Assembly: GCA_028822585.1 (NCBI GenBank)
Contig: JAPKDL010000012.1
Location: 1 to 51,261, forward strand
Direction of reading: 5' to 3'
Source: Alphaproteobacteria bacterium
GTDB taxonomy: Bacteria > Pseudomonadota > Alphaproteobacteria > UBA8366 > GCA-2717185
DNA length: 51,261 nt
The position numbers and the translations under genes were made by a program. Positions 8,662-16,553 of the stretch are shown here, one piece after another (the stretch's first letter is position 1; every line of letters starts with the position of its first letter). The notes under the pieces are model-generated. The model was not told where the DNA came from. It saw nothing but the letters and a program-made list of their open reading frames with translations, and made no database searches.

Positions 8662-9751
8662 ATCCGACCCGCTCGCCCTTGCGATCAACCACAAACACAT
8701 CGACTTGAACGCCACCCGCCAATGTCGCCAGCGCCACACTGCGCGCCTGCGCCGCGATAACGTCGGCCAGCGGCAACCCTGTGGCGATATCCAACGCTTC
8801 GGCGGCCGTATTGGCGCTGCGTATTTGGCGCGCTATGTCGTCGCCGCCCAACCCACTCGCCACTCGGGCCAACCGCTCGAAATCAACCTGGCTGCGCGCT
8901 GAATGCAAATCCAAAGCGCCTTGCGCCAGTTTGGTCAATTTTGCGAACCCGCCCGCAATAGTGAGCCGGGGCACCGGGTGGCGTCTTAGATATTTTAGCA
9001 ATCCCCCAGCGAAGTCGCCCATGTCAATCAACGCGCCATCGTCCAGCCCGAACGCCGCCTTTACCGACGCTTCGGATGTTTTGCCCGTTGCACCCGCGAT
9101 ATGCATCACACCCGTATGGCGCGCCACATCGACGCCTCGGTGAATGGAATGAATCCAGGCGCTGCACGAATACGGAATGACGACACCGGTTGTGCCCAGT
9201 ATTGACAGCCCCCCCAGAATACCGAGCCGGGGATTCCATGTTTGCAGCGCAATTTCCGCGCCGCCGGGAATGGAGATGGTAATATCAACGTCGCATGCCA
9301 CGTCCAATTCTTCCGCTGCGTCGCACAACGCGTCGGTAATCATGGCGCGGGGTGCTGGATTAATGGCGGGTTCCCCCGGCGCCACCGGCAAACCGGGCTT
9401 GGTAACGGTCCCCACCCCTTCGCCCGCGCGAAACGTGACGCCGGAATTCACCGCGCCGCGCCGTGCCGTCGCCAGCACGGTCACGCCATGGGTAACGTCG
9501 GGGTCATCGCCCGCGTCTTTTACAACACCCACCACGGCATAGGGCCCGGCGGCGTCCTGAGCGACCTTGCCGTCGGTCAAATTAAAGGTGGGCCGATCCC
9601 CCCGCGGCAATCGGATCATCACCGTCGCCGGAAATGTTCCGGTGTGAAGCGCCATGAACGCCGCACGCGCTGCCGCAGTTGCACACGCGCCCGTCGTCCA
9701 GCCGCGCCTTAGCGGTGTGTTCGGTTTTTGGCTCTTTGGTTTCCGGTTCAT
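8648..9751 (-). CDS. cbiD: Cobalt-precorrin-5B C1-methyltransferase CbiD
   Basis: Methylates C1 of cobalt-precorrin-5B; a marker enzyme of the anaerobic B12 pathway. The 367-residue protein opens with the family signature LRRGWTTGACATAAA and contains VKDAGDDPDVTHG, GVGTVTKPGL, INPAPRAMI, GGLSILGTTGVV, ATGKTSEASVK and DMGDFAGGLLKYLRRHP. Length is normal. The start ATG at 9751 lacks a clear Shine-Dalgarno and lies 33 bases after the end of the ThDP enzyme gene, so translation may depend on the upstream reading. No cobF, cobG or cobN appears in the window, which fits the use of CbiD. Confidence 0.95.
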   Translation of the reverse strand: MNRKPKSQKPNTPLRRGWTTGACATAAARAAFMALHTGTFPATVMIRLPRGDRPTFNLTDGKVAQDAAGPYAVVGVVKDAGDDPDVTHGVTVLATARRGAVNSGVTFRAGEGVGTVTKPGLPVAPGEPAINPAPRAMITDALCDAAEELDVACDVDITISIPGGAEIALQTWNPRLGILGGLSILGTTGVVIPYSCSAWIHSIHRGVDVARHTGVMHIAGATGKTSEASVKAAFGLDDGALIDMGDFAGGLLKYLRRHPVPRLTIAGGFAKLTKLAQGALDLHSARSQVDFERLARVASGLGGDDIARQIRSANTAAEALDIATGLPLADVIAAQARSVALATLAGGVQVDVFVVDRKGERVGYAAP

Positions 9752-9784
9752 ACGCGTGAGTGTACGACGCGCCGCGAACGGACG

Positions 9785-11329
9785 CTACAGCATCACTTCA
9801 ATAAGATACGGCCCTTGCGTGGCGAGGCCCGCATCCAGAGCCTTGTTTAATTCATCCGCCGACGACACTCGCGAGCCTTCAACGCCCATGCCGCGCGCCA
9901 GCATCAGCCAGTCGAGGTCCGGACGGGACAGATCCATCATATCCAACGCCTTGCGGCCCGGGTTTCCGGCACCGACTTTGGCCAACTCACCCTTCAAAAT
10001 GGCGTAGGATCTGTTGGCGAAAATCACCGTTGTGACATCCAGCCCTTCCCGCGCCTGCGTCCACAATGCCTGCAATGTGTACATACCGCTGCCGTCGCCT
10101 TCCAGGCAGAGCACTTTGCGGTCCGGACACGCCACTGCAGCGCCCGTCGCCAACGGCATGCCAAGGCCAATTGACCCGCCCATGTTATTGAGCCAGCAAT
10201 GCGGCGGCGCGCCTGCGGTCAACGGATAAAACCCTCGTCCGGTCGTAACCGATTCATCGGCGACGATAGCGTCTTCCGGCAAGGCCGCGCCCAGGGCGGC
10301 GGCGATGGTGTCGTAGTCCAGCGCGCCGGTGGGACGACCTGGACGATCGGCTTCCTGGCGTACCGCGTCGGACCGTTTGGCGCCCACCACATCGGCCAGC
10401 CGTTCCAGCGCATCCACCATATCATCGGATAAATCAGCCAAGGTGTGGAATTCACAGCCTTCCGGCGCCAACAGGCTGGGCGTGTTGGGATAAGCAAAAA
10501 AGGCAACCGGGATTTTCGCGCCCACCAGAATGATATGTTTGTAATTTTTCAGAACGTCCAGCGCCTGTTCAACGACGTAGGGAATACGCAGAACCGACAC
10601 CCGCCCGGCGCCGCGTTGCAACCGTGCGTTGGAACCCTGCGACATAATGTGGGCACCCATTTTAGCGGCTATCCCTCCCGCCAGATTAAGGGGGTCTTCG
10701 TAAAGTGCCTGGCCTGTCATCAACAACAATGTCGGTTCGCCCGACCGTAACGCCGACGCCGCCATTTCCACCGCACTGTCGGAAACTTTCGCACGCCCGA
10801 TGATCTCGGGTACGTCGGCGACACCGTCAGCGGCATTCCAGGCGGTGTCCGCAGGCAGTATCAAGGTTGCGATCTGACCCGGCGCCGCACTGGCCGCTGC
10901 AATCGCCTCCGCCCCGTCCGTTGCCACTGATTTGGCGTCGGGTGATGTTTTCACCCAATGGGATACCGGCGCCGCAATGCCTTCTATATCGGCAGTCAAG
11001 GGCGCGTCATGTTGCACATGATAAGTCGCATGATCGCCCACGATATTGACCATAGGCGTGGCCGCTTTTTTCGCATTGTGTATATTAGCCAGCGCGTTGC
11101 CGAGACCCGGTCCCGTGTGCAGCAGCGTGGAGGCGGGCGTGCCGGTCATGCGAGCATAGCCGTCCGCCGCGCCGGACACCACGCCTTCGAACAGCCCCAA
11201 AACGCAGCGCATGCCGTCGACCTTGTCTAGCGCCGCCACAAAATGCATTTCCGACGTACCCGGATTTGTGAAGCAGACGTTTACGCCCCCTTTAACCAAT
11301 GTCCTAACAAGACTTTCCGCGCCATTCAT
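9785..11329 (-). CDS. Thiamine-diphosphate-dependent enzyme, acetolactate-synthase-like
   Basis: A 514-residue member of the ThDP decarboxylase/synthase superfamily. The N-terminal Pyr domain (1-165) has TNPGTSEMHFV and the cofactor-activating glutamate E48 in LFEGVVSGAADGYAR. The central domain is about 180-325. The C-terminal PP domain has GDGSG (411-415) through NRSY (439-442), the Mg-ThDP motif. Proteins of this kind are often labelled acetolactate synthase large subunit, but no small subunit is nearby and the substrate is unknown; a benzoylformate- or sulfopyruvate-decarboxylase-like activity is equally possible. ATG 11329 is preferred over an upstream GTG (11341) because AGGGTGG lies about eight bases before it. 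It heads the reverse cbiD-cobK cluster, though no B12 step needs such an enzyme. Confidence 0.85.
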   Translation of the reverse strand: MNGAESLVRTLVKGGVNVCFTNPGTSEMHFVAALDKVDGMRCVLGLFEGVVSGAADGYARMTGTPASTLLHTGPGLGNALANIHNAKKAATPMVNIVGDHATYHVQHDAPLTADIEGIAAPVSHWVKTSPDAKSVATDGAEAIAAASAAPGQIATLILPADTAWNAADGVADVPEIIGRAKVSDSAVEMAASALRSGEPTLLLMTGQALYEDPLNLAGGIAAKMGAHIMSQGSNARLQRGAGRVSVLRIPYVVEQALDVLKNYKHIILVGAKIPVAFFAYPNTPSLLAPEGCEFHTLADLSDDMVDALERLADVVGAKRSDAVRQEADRPGRPTGALDYDTIAAALGAALPEDAIVADESVTTGRGFYPLTAGAPPHCWLNNMGGSIGLGMPLATGAAVACPDRKVLCLEGDGSGMYTLQALWTQAREGLDVTTVIFANRSYAILKGELAKVGAGNPGRKALDMMDLSRPDLDWLMLARGMGVEGSRVSSADELNKALDAGLATQGPYLIEVML

Positions 11330-11486
11330 GAACCGTTCCACCCTATATCCGTAAATTCAGTGCAAATTAAACCGCCGCGAATTTTACGCATTGCCGGGAT
11401 CATTGAAAGACGAAACAGTCGCCTCTGCGGTAAATATAATGCAAGAGCCTGTTGGTAAAGGCAGCTTCGGTGATATCCTGTGACCC
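11330..11486. promoter_or_regulatory. Divergent intergenic region with a consensus -10 box for cobB
   Basis: 157 bases between the divergent ThDP enzyme and cobB genes. A perfect TATAAT lies at 11435-11440 in the cobB direction, about 46 bases before its start codon; the matching -35 is poor (GAAACA near 11412 at 17-base spacing). The reverse direction has a weak TATAGG-like box close to the ThDP start. I see no cobalamin riboswitch consensus and no clear terminator here. Confidence 0.4.
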
Positions 11487-12887
11487 ATGACCAGTCTCGA
11501 CTCAACTCCGCCAGCCGCTGTGGCGCCCGGCGTCATCATCGCCGCCCCCGCCAGCGGCAGCGGTAAGACCACTGTCACACTGGCGTTATTGCGGGCGTTC
11601 TCGCGGGCGGGCGTCAAGGTCGCATCCGCCAAAATTGGCCCAGATTATATCGACCCCGCCTATCACCGTGCAGGGATTAGCACCGCCGGGGAGGCTTCTT
11701 GCGTGAATTTGGACAGTTGGGCGATGCAGGCTGGTACGTTTTCCAACCTGGTTCACAAAGTATCGGAAAACGCCGACCTTGTTATCTGCGAAGGCGTCAT
11801 GGGTTTGTTCGACGGCGCGCTTACCCAAAAGGCAATCGGAAATGGCTCTACCGCCGACGCAGCGGCGTGCACCGGCTGGCCCGTCATTTTGGTGGTTGAT
11901 GCGCGCGGGCAAGCGCAATCGGCGGGCGCCTTGATTGAAGGCTTTGTCCGCCATCGGCAAGATATCAACGTCGCCGGGGTCATCTTCAACCGGGTCGGCA
12001 GCGACCGACACGCCCGAACGTTACGCGCCGCCGCCGAACAATCCGGCGTCATCGTGCTGGGTTGCCTGCCACGCGACCCGGCGCTGGCCTTGCCGGAACG
12101 ACACCTTGGTTTGGTGCAGGCCGGTGAACATGACTCGTTAGAAGCGTTTATGGACAACGCGGCGGGAATTGTCGCCACCGCGCTTGATCTCGACGCATTG
12201 CAAAAAATGGCCCGACCCACAGGATTGCGGACACCCGTTCGGGATCCCGCAAGTCAGGACTCCTCGGGGCCGCCGCCGCTGGGTCAGACCATCGCCATTG
12301 CACGAGATGACGCCTTCGCCTTTACCTACCCCGCCATGCTGGACCAGTGGCAAGCCCAGGGTGCCGCGCTGCATTTCTTTTCACCGCTGGGGGATGAATC
12401 GCCTGGCGCCAGCGCCGACGCGGTCTATCTGCCCGGCGGCTATCCGGAATTGCACGTTGGGCGATTGGCGGGCAATGATAAATTTATCAGCGGTGTGCGT
12501 GACGCCGCGGCGCGGGGTGCGGCTGTTTACGGTGAATGCGGCGGCTATATGGTTCTGGGCGATGCGTTGACCGATGGAGACGGACACACGCATCAAATGA
12601 TTGGGTTGCTCCCGCTCCGCACGTCCTTCGCCGCACCAAAGTTGCACCTGGGGTATCGCCGTGCGGAAACCCTGACAGCCACACCGCTGGGTGCCGCACA
12701 GACAAAATTCACGGGACATGAATTTCATTACGCTTCCATAGTCGGCGAGGGGCCGGGGCAGGCGTTGTTCCAAGTTTCCAACGCCGCAGGTGATGCGCAG
12801 GGCAACGCTGGACTGGTCGTTGGTGCGGTCGCCGGGTCGTTCATGCATTTGATCGACCGAGTAATTGACGGGGCGTCCGCCCCATGA
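11487..12887 (+). CDS. cobB: Cobyrinate a,c-diamide synthase
   Basis: ATP- and glutamine-dependent amidation of the a and c carboxylates of (cobalt) cobyrinic acid; CbiA/CobB family. The 466-residue protein has an N-terminal dethiobiotin-synthetase-like ATPase with P-loop [10 protein letters not shown] (20-29), [11 protein letters not shown] (50-60) and [10 protein letters not shown] (101-110). The C-terminal class I glutamine amidotransferase domain has LPGGYPELH (315-323), the nucleophile C351 in [11 protein letters not shown] and a closing FTGHEFHYA segment. The usual length for the family is about 430-460. The Shine-Dalgarno is weak. The stop overlaps the next start (ATGA), placing two genes of unknown role in the same operon. 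Confidence 0.95.
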   Translation: MTSLDSTPPAAVAPGVIIAAPASGSGKTTVTLALLRAFSRAGVKVASAKIGPDYIDPAYHRAGISTAGEASCVNLDSWAMQAGTFSNLVHKVSENADLVICEGVMGLFDGALTQKAIGNGSTADAAACTGWPVILVVDARGQAQSAGALIEGFVRHRQDINVAGVIFNRVGSDRHARTLRAAAEQSGVIVLGCLPRDPALALPERHLGLVQAGEHDSLEAFMDNAAGIVATALDLDALQKMARPTGLRTPVRDPASQDSSGPPPLGQTIAIARDDAFAFTYPAMLDQWQAQGAALHFFSPLGDESPGASADAVYLPGGYPELHVGRLAGNDKFISGVRDAAARGAAVYGECGGYMVLGDALTDGDGHTHQMIGLLPLRTSFAAPKLHLGYRRAETLTATPLGAAQTKFTGHEFHYASIVGEGPGQALFQVSNAAGDAQGNAGLVVGAVAGSFMHLIDRVIDGASAP

Positions 12888-13354
12888 CTGAAACGCCGCC
12901 CTTCTGGAAAACAAAATCTTTACGGCAAATGACGCCGGATGAATGGGAATCGCTGTGCGACGGCTGCGGACAATGCTGTTTGCATAAACTGGAAGATGCG
13001 GATACGGGCGAAATCGCGTTGACCAATGTCGGGTGCCGGTATCTGGACCACGACACGTGCCAGTGCCAGGACTATGCCAATCGCCAGAAAAATGTGCCGG
13101 ATTGCGTGCAGTTGACGCCGGGCAAGGCGGCGATGCTGCGCTGGTTGCCGCAGACCTGCGCCTACCGGCTGATCGCCCAGGGCGACAATTTATATGACTG
13201 GCATCCGCTGGTGTCGGGCGACCCGGACAGCGTCCACAAGGCGGGCGTTTCAATTCGTGGCGATGTGTTGAACGAAGACGATATCGACGACATTGAACAG
13301 CACGTGGTCGATTGGATGAATCAGGGTGTCAATCCGTTCCGGCGGCGGCGATGA
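12884..13354 (+). CDS. YcgN-family cysteine-cluster protein
   Basis: 156 residues of the UPF0260/YcgN branch of the YkgJ-type cysteine-cluster proteins. The N-terminal CDGCGQCC (25-32) and later [16 protein letters not shown] give a set of cysteines likely to bind zinc or an Fe-S cluster; [10 protein letters not shown] and [10 protein letters not shown] follow in the family order. Function is unknown. Length is typical. It overlaps cobB by ATGA and the following peptidase-like gene by ATGA, so the three are probably translated together. Nothing links it chemically to B12 synthesis beyond the shared operon. Confidence 0.88.
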   Translation: MTETPPFWKTKSLRQMTPDEWESLCDGCGQCCLHKLEDADTGEIALTNVGCRYLDHDTCQCQDYANRQKNVPDCVQLTPGKAAMLRWLPQTCAYRLIAQGDNLYDWHPLVSGDPDSVHKAGVSIRGDVLNEDDIDDIEQHVVDWMNQGVNPFRRRR

Positions 13355-14052
13355 CAGGCAAGATGGTGAAACATATTATAGTGCAGGGCCGGACCATCAC
13401 GCTCGCCATCCGGCGCAGTCTCCGGGCTCGACGCCTGGTGTTGCGCGTTGATTCCACAATCGGCGGCGCGGAGCTTATTTTGCCCAAATCCGTTTCCGAA
13501 TCCGAAGGTCTTGATTTTGTTACCCGTCGTGCCTCGTGGTTGTTGGATAAGCTCGACCAATTGCCGCCGCGAACGCCCTTTCATGGCGGCGCCGTGCTAC
13601 CCATCGGCGGTGTTAACTGTGTGATCCGCCACGCGCCTGAAACAACACGTAGGGTTAAACTTGAAGACGGGGTGCTCAATGTAGGCGGCGCTGACGACCA
13701 TGTGGCGCGACGGGTGCGGGACTGGCTGCGGCGCGAAGCGCGCGACGCCATCACGCCGCTGGCCTGGGAAAAAGCGCGGATTATTGCGTTGAAGCCGGAT
13801 CGCATCTCCATTCGCGATCAACGCAGCCGATGGGGCAGTTGTTCACACAAGGGCGGCTTGTCGTTCAATTGGCGGCTTATCCTGGCGCCGCCGATGGTGC
13901 TGGATTATGTCGTCGCGCATGAAGCCGCGCATTTACGGGAAATGAACCACGCCCCGGCCTTCTGGGCGGTGGTGGATCAATTGACCGACCACGCCACAGC
14001 CGGGCGACATTGGTTGAAAATTAACGGCGCGCGCCTGCATTCTTATGGCTGA
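13351..14052 (+). CDS. YgjP-like zinc metallopeptidase domain protein (DUF45/SprT-like)
   Basis: 233 residues. The family signature RSRWGSCS (158-165) and the zinc site HEAAH (190-194) with H200 in EMNHAPAF are intact, so it is probably an active metal-dependent hydrolase of the M48-related YgjP group. The N-terminal part is a beta-rich domain ([14 protein letters not shown]). No signal peptide or membrane segment is seen, so it should be cytoplasmic. The substrate is unknown. ATG 13351 overlaps the previous stop; ATG 13363 is an alternative. It ends the cobB operon; irr follows after 74 bases with its own promoter. Confidence 0.85.
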   Translation: MTGKMVKHIIVQGRTITLAIRRSLRARRLVLRVDSTIGGAELILPKSVSESEGLDFVTRRASWLLDKLDQLPPRTPFHGGAVLPIGGVNCVIRHAPETTRRVKLEDGVLNVGGADDHVARRVRDWLRREARDAITPLAWEKARIIALKPDRISIRDQRSRWGSCSHKGGLSFNWRLILAPPMVLDYVVAHEAAHLREMNHAPAFWAVVDQLTDHATAGRHWLKINGARLHSYG

Positions 14053-14092
14053 CCCCGCGACATCTTGGTGTCAGAACCCTTGCGCCGGTGGG

Positions 14093-14121
14093 TTTACAGA
14101 AATGGCCCACCGTCCTATAGA
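14093..14121 (+). promoter_or_regulatory. Sigma-70-type promoter of irr, apparently leaderless
   Basis: TTTACA (14093-14098), a 17-base spacer and TATAGA (14116-14121). Only five bases separate the -10 box from the irr ATG at 14127, so transcription should begin at or within a base or two of the start codon. No Shine-Dalgarno is present, which agrees with a leaderless message. Confidence 0.6.
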
Positions 14122-14126
14122 ATATT

Positions 14127-14537
14127 ATGGCCAAAATTCGCCCCTATACCCACGCGATCGATCGTCTAAAGTCCGTCCAATTGCGGCCCACCCGGCAACG
14201 CACCGCCTTGGCGCGTTTGTTGTTGGAAGGCGCGGACCGCCATGTGACGGCGGAACAACTGCACGCCGAAGCGCTGGGCGCCAACGTCAAAGTGTCACTG
14301 GCAACCGTGTACAACACGTTGCATCAATTCACCGAAGCGGGATTGATGCGGGAAGTTGTGGTTGAAACCGGGCGATCCTATTTCGACACGAATATTTCGG
14401 ACCATCACCATTTCTTCGAAAAAGACACCGGCGCGCTCAGCGATATTCCCCTCGACTCTATCAAAGTATTGGCGTTGCCTGACGCGCCCGAAGGTCGCGA
14501 AATTGATCACGTTGATATAATAGTTCATCTAAAATAA
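14127..14537 (+). CDS. irr: Irr, Fur-family iron/heme-responsive regulator
   Basis: A 136-residue Fur-superfamily DNA-binding protein. The winged-helix region includes LRPTRQRTALARLLL (19-33) and the recognition helix SLATVYNTLHQFTEAGL (57-73); the dimerisation domain has SYFDTNISDHHHFF with the triple histidine at 93-95. HHH and the short C-terminus without Fur's cysteine pairs are typical of Irr, which controls iron use in alphaproteobacteria and is destabilised by heme. There is no cysteine at all, so the N-terminal heme regulatory motif of Bradyrhizobium Irr is absent; the HHH site would have to sense heme or metal alone. It lies directly upstream of the rubrerythrin module, which carries a candidate Irr box. 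Confidence 0.88.
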   Translation: MAKIRPYTHAIDRLKSVQLRPTRQRTALARLLLEGADRHVTAEQLHAEALGANVKVSLATVYNTLHQFTEAGLMREVVVETGRSYFDTNISDHHHFFEKDTGALSDIPLDSIKVLALPDAPEGREIDHVDIIVHLK

Positions 14538-14565
14538 TGTTTTGAACAAATACGGTATTGCTTAA

Positions 14566-14582
14566 TTTAGAATTGTTTTAAT
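14566..14582 (+). promoter_or_regulatory. Candidate Irr box (ICE-like operator)
   Basis: TTTAGAATTGTTTTAAT. The remembered alphaproteobacterial ICE consensus is TTTAGAA, three bases, TTCTAAA. The left half-site here is perfect and the right half matches five of seven. It overlaps the -35 box of the likely rubrerythrin promoter, a position suited to repression. The site is next to irr itself. Confidence 0.55.
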
Positions 14583-14601
14583 AATTTGATCTCGCTATGA
14601 T
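14573..14601 (+). promoter_or_regulatory. Likely promoter of the rubrerythrin operon
   Basis: TTGTTT (14573-14578), a 17-base spacer and TATGAT (14596-14601). The predicted start near 14608 would leave a leader of about 77 bases before the rubrerythrin ATG. An alternative pair, TTGCTT (14558-14563) with AATAAT (14580-14585), sits just upstream; both are covered by the candidate Irr box. Confidence 0.5.
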
Positions 14602-14684
14602 ATTGCGAAAGAATTAATGCAGCACCGCCCTAATTGGGTCCCGTATTTAGTTAAACATTAACAACGATAACCAGGAGGGAAAGC

Positions 14685-15104
14685 ATGTCCTTAAAAGACA
14701 GCAAGACCGAAGACAATCTAAAGGCCGCGTTTGCGGGTGAAAGTCAGGCAAATCGCCGCTATTTGTACTTCGCGCAAAAAGCCGACGTCGAAGGCTATAA
14801 CGACGTCGCCTCCGTGTTCCGGTCCACCGCCGAAGGCGAAACCGGCCATGCGCACGGCCATTTGGAATTTCTGGAAGAAACCGGCGATCCGGCGACGGGC
14901 CTGCCCATCGGCGGCACCGGCGACAATTTGAAAGCCGCCGTTGCAGGCGAAACCCACGAATACACCGACATGTATCCGGGCATGGCGCGGACCGCGCGCG
15001 AAGAAGGCTTCGACGAAATCGCCGATTGGTTCGAAACTCTGGCGAAAGCTGAGAAAAGCCATGCCGGTCGGTTCCAAAAAGCGTTCGATACGCTCGACGG
15101 CTAA
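14685..15104 (+). CDS. Rubrerythrin, diiron domain only
   Basis: 139-residue ferritin-like protein that should reduce hydrogen peroxide at a diiron site. The two ExxH-type helices are visible: E19 in [15 protein letters not shown]52/H55 in GETGH, E89/E92 in AGETHEY, and E123/H126 in AEKSH. The C-terminal rubredoxin domain of classical rubrerythrin is missing and there is no cysteine, so electrons must come from a separate partner; the Fe-S protein encoded next is a natural candidate (inference). A strong AGGAGGG (14673-14679) lies five bases before the ATG. It begins the three-gene unit continued by the Fe-S protein and DUF3501. Confidence 0.92.
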   Translation: MSLKDSKTEDNLKAAFAGESQANRRYLYFAQKADVEGYNDVASVFRSTAEGETGHAHGHLEFLEETGDPATGLPIGGTGDNLKAAVAGETHEYTDMYPGMARTAREEGFDEIADWFETLAKAEKSHAGRFQKAFDTLDG

Positions 15105-15113
15105 TCACGCGTC

Positions 15114-15151
15114 ACATCACGGCGTTGCATGTTTCTGCGGCGTCGTGATGT
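15114..15151 (+). terminator. Hairpin between rubrerythrin and the Fe-S gene, possible attenuating terminator
   Basis: ACATCACG (15114-15121) pairs with CGTGATGT (15144-15151), followed by a short T run. The loop is long (22 bases). It could partly stop transcription and so give more rubrerythrin than downstream protein, or stabilise the rubrerythrin message end. The T run is too short for a confident intrinsic terminator. Confidence 0.35.
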
Positions 15152-15181
15152 TTTGCGGCTTTACAATCAGACGGAATACGC

Positions 15182-16534
15182 ATGACGGAAGGCAGTCTGG
15201 GCGCGCCCACGCGCCACCCCATTCCCTGGCGAGACGAGGCCTTTTACGACGAATCCGACCTTGATTCGGAACTTCGCCGTATCTTCGATATATGCCATGG
15301 CTGCCGTCGCTGCTTTAACCTTTGCGATTCATTTCCCCGCCTGTTCGACCTGATTGACGATTCGGATAGCGGCGAACTCGACACGGTCGAGTCAAAAGAT
15401 TTCAAACCGGTCATCGACGCCTGCACCTTGTGCGACATGTGCTTCATGTCGAAATGCCCCTATGTGCCGCCACATGAATTCGATTTGGATTTTCCCCATC
15501 TTATGCTGCGCGCCCGCGCTATCGACCACCGCAATGGCGATACGGGTTGGGTTGAAGGACAATTGTCGAAAACCGACCGTAACGGCAAACTGGCCGGATT
15601 GGCCGCCCCGCTGACAAGCCTCGCCAATTGGGCTTCGCATGACGCCAACAAATTGACTCGTCCGGTGCTGGAAAAGATGGCTCACGTCCACCGGGACGCT
15701 GCGCTGCCGGAATTTCACAGCGACACCTTCGTCAAGCGCGCCGCCAAACAGGCGCCCGCCATTAACCACGACGCACCGGGGTTTGGCCGCAAAGCGGTGC
15801 TCTACGCCACGTGTTTCGGGAATTACAACAACCCGGAAATTGGAACTGCAACCCGTGCTGTGTTCGCTCATAACGGTGTCGAAACAGAAGTCGTCTACCC
15901 CAATTGCTGCGGCATGCCGCAATTGGAGCAGGGCGACCTTGCCGCTGTTGCAAAGAACGCCGCCACGGTGGCAGCGGAAATGGCGCCATGGATTGAAAGG
16001 GGATACGACATCATCGGGTTGGTCCCGTCCTGCACCTTGATGTTGAAATCCGAATGGCCCTTGATTCTGCCGGAATCTGAAGCCGTTCAAGCTCTGGCTG
16101 CTGCGACCAAAGACGTTAGCGAATACATCGTCGATATCGCCAAGACTGAAGGTCTGGCGGACGGATTGGGCGGAATTGTGGACGGCGTCACGGTTCACAT
16201 CGCCTGTCACGCACGGGCCCAGAACATCGGTCAGAAAGCCGCCGATCTGCTGCGCCTTCTCCCAGACACGGACCTCCAAGTGATCGAACGCTGTTCCGGT
16301 CATGGCGGGTCCTGGGGCGTCATGAAAGATAATTTCGATACTGCATTGAAGGTTGGCAAGCCGGTCGCGCGACAGGTCGCCAAGGCTGCGCACAAACACA
16401 TCGTGTCCGAATGCCCGCTAGCGGGCATTCATATCGGCCAGGGCGTCGAACGACTCCCCGACGCGCCCGATAATATAAACGTCGCGCCGCACCCCATCGT
16501 GCTTTTCGCCAAGGCCTATGGTCTTGAATTTTAA
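15182..16534 (+). CDS. Heterodisulfide-reductase/GlpC-like iron-sulfur protein
   Basis: 450 residues. Two four-cysteine ferredoxin motifs lie at C38/C41/C44/C48 and C81/C84/C87/C92. The C-terminal part has two CCG-like segments, including YPNCCGMPQLEQGD and ERCSGHGGSWG, plus IACHARAQNIG; these resemble GlpC and HdrB/D-type electron carriers. No membrane segment is seen. The protein probably passes electrons between a donor and an acceptor; its place after a rubredoxin-less rubrerythrin suggests it serves that enzyme, which is inference. The rubrerythrin, Fe-S protein, DUF3501 order is one I recall from other proteobacteria. Confidence 0.85.
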   Translation: MTEGSLGAPTRHPIPWRDEAFYDESDLDSELRRIFDICHGCRRCFNLCDSFPRLFDLIDDSDSGELDTVESKDFKPVIDACTLCDMCFMSKCPYVPPHEFDLDFPHLMLRARAIDHRNGDTGWVEGQLSKTDRNGKLAGLAAPLTSLANWASHDANKLTRPVLEKMAHVHRDAALPEFHSDTFVKRAAKQAPAINHDAPGFGRKAVLYATCFGNYNNPEIGTATRAVFAHNGVETEVVYPNCCGMPQLEQGDLAAVAKNAATVAAEMAPWIERGYDIIGLVPSCTLMLKSEWPLILPESEAVQALAAATKDVSEYIVDIAKTEGLADGLGGIVDGVTVHIACHARAQNIGQKAADLLRLLPDTDLQVIERCSGHGGSWGVMKDNFDTALKVGKPVARQVAKAAHKHIVSECPLAGIHIGQGVERLPDAPDNINVAPHPIVLFAKAYGLEF

Positions 16535-16553
16535 GCTGCCGGAAGAGCCAATT

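Noticed and set aside
12381-13253. Reverse open frame of 290 codons opposite cobB and the YcgN-like gene
   Set aside because: Covers two well-supported genes and shows no domain.
15392-16399. Reverse open frame of 335 codons opposite the Fe-S protein gene
   Set aside because: No recognisable motif, while the forward frame has clear cysteine clusters and a good start.
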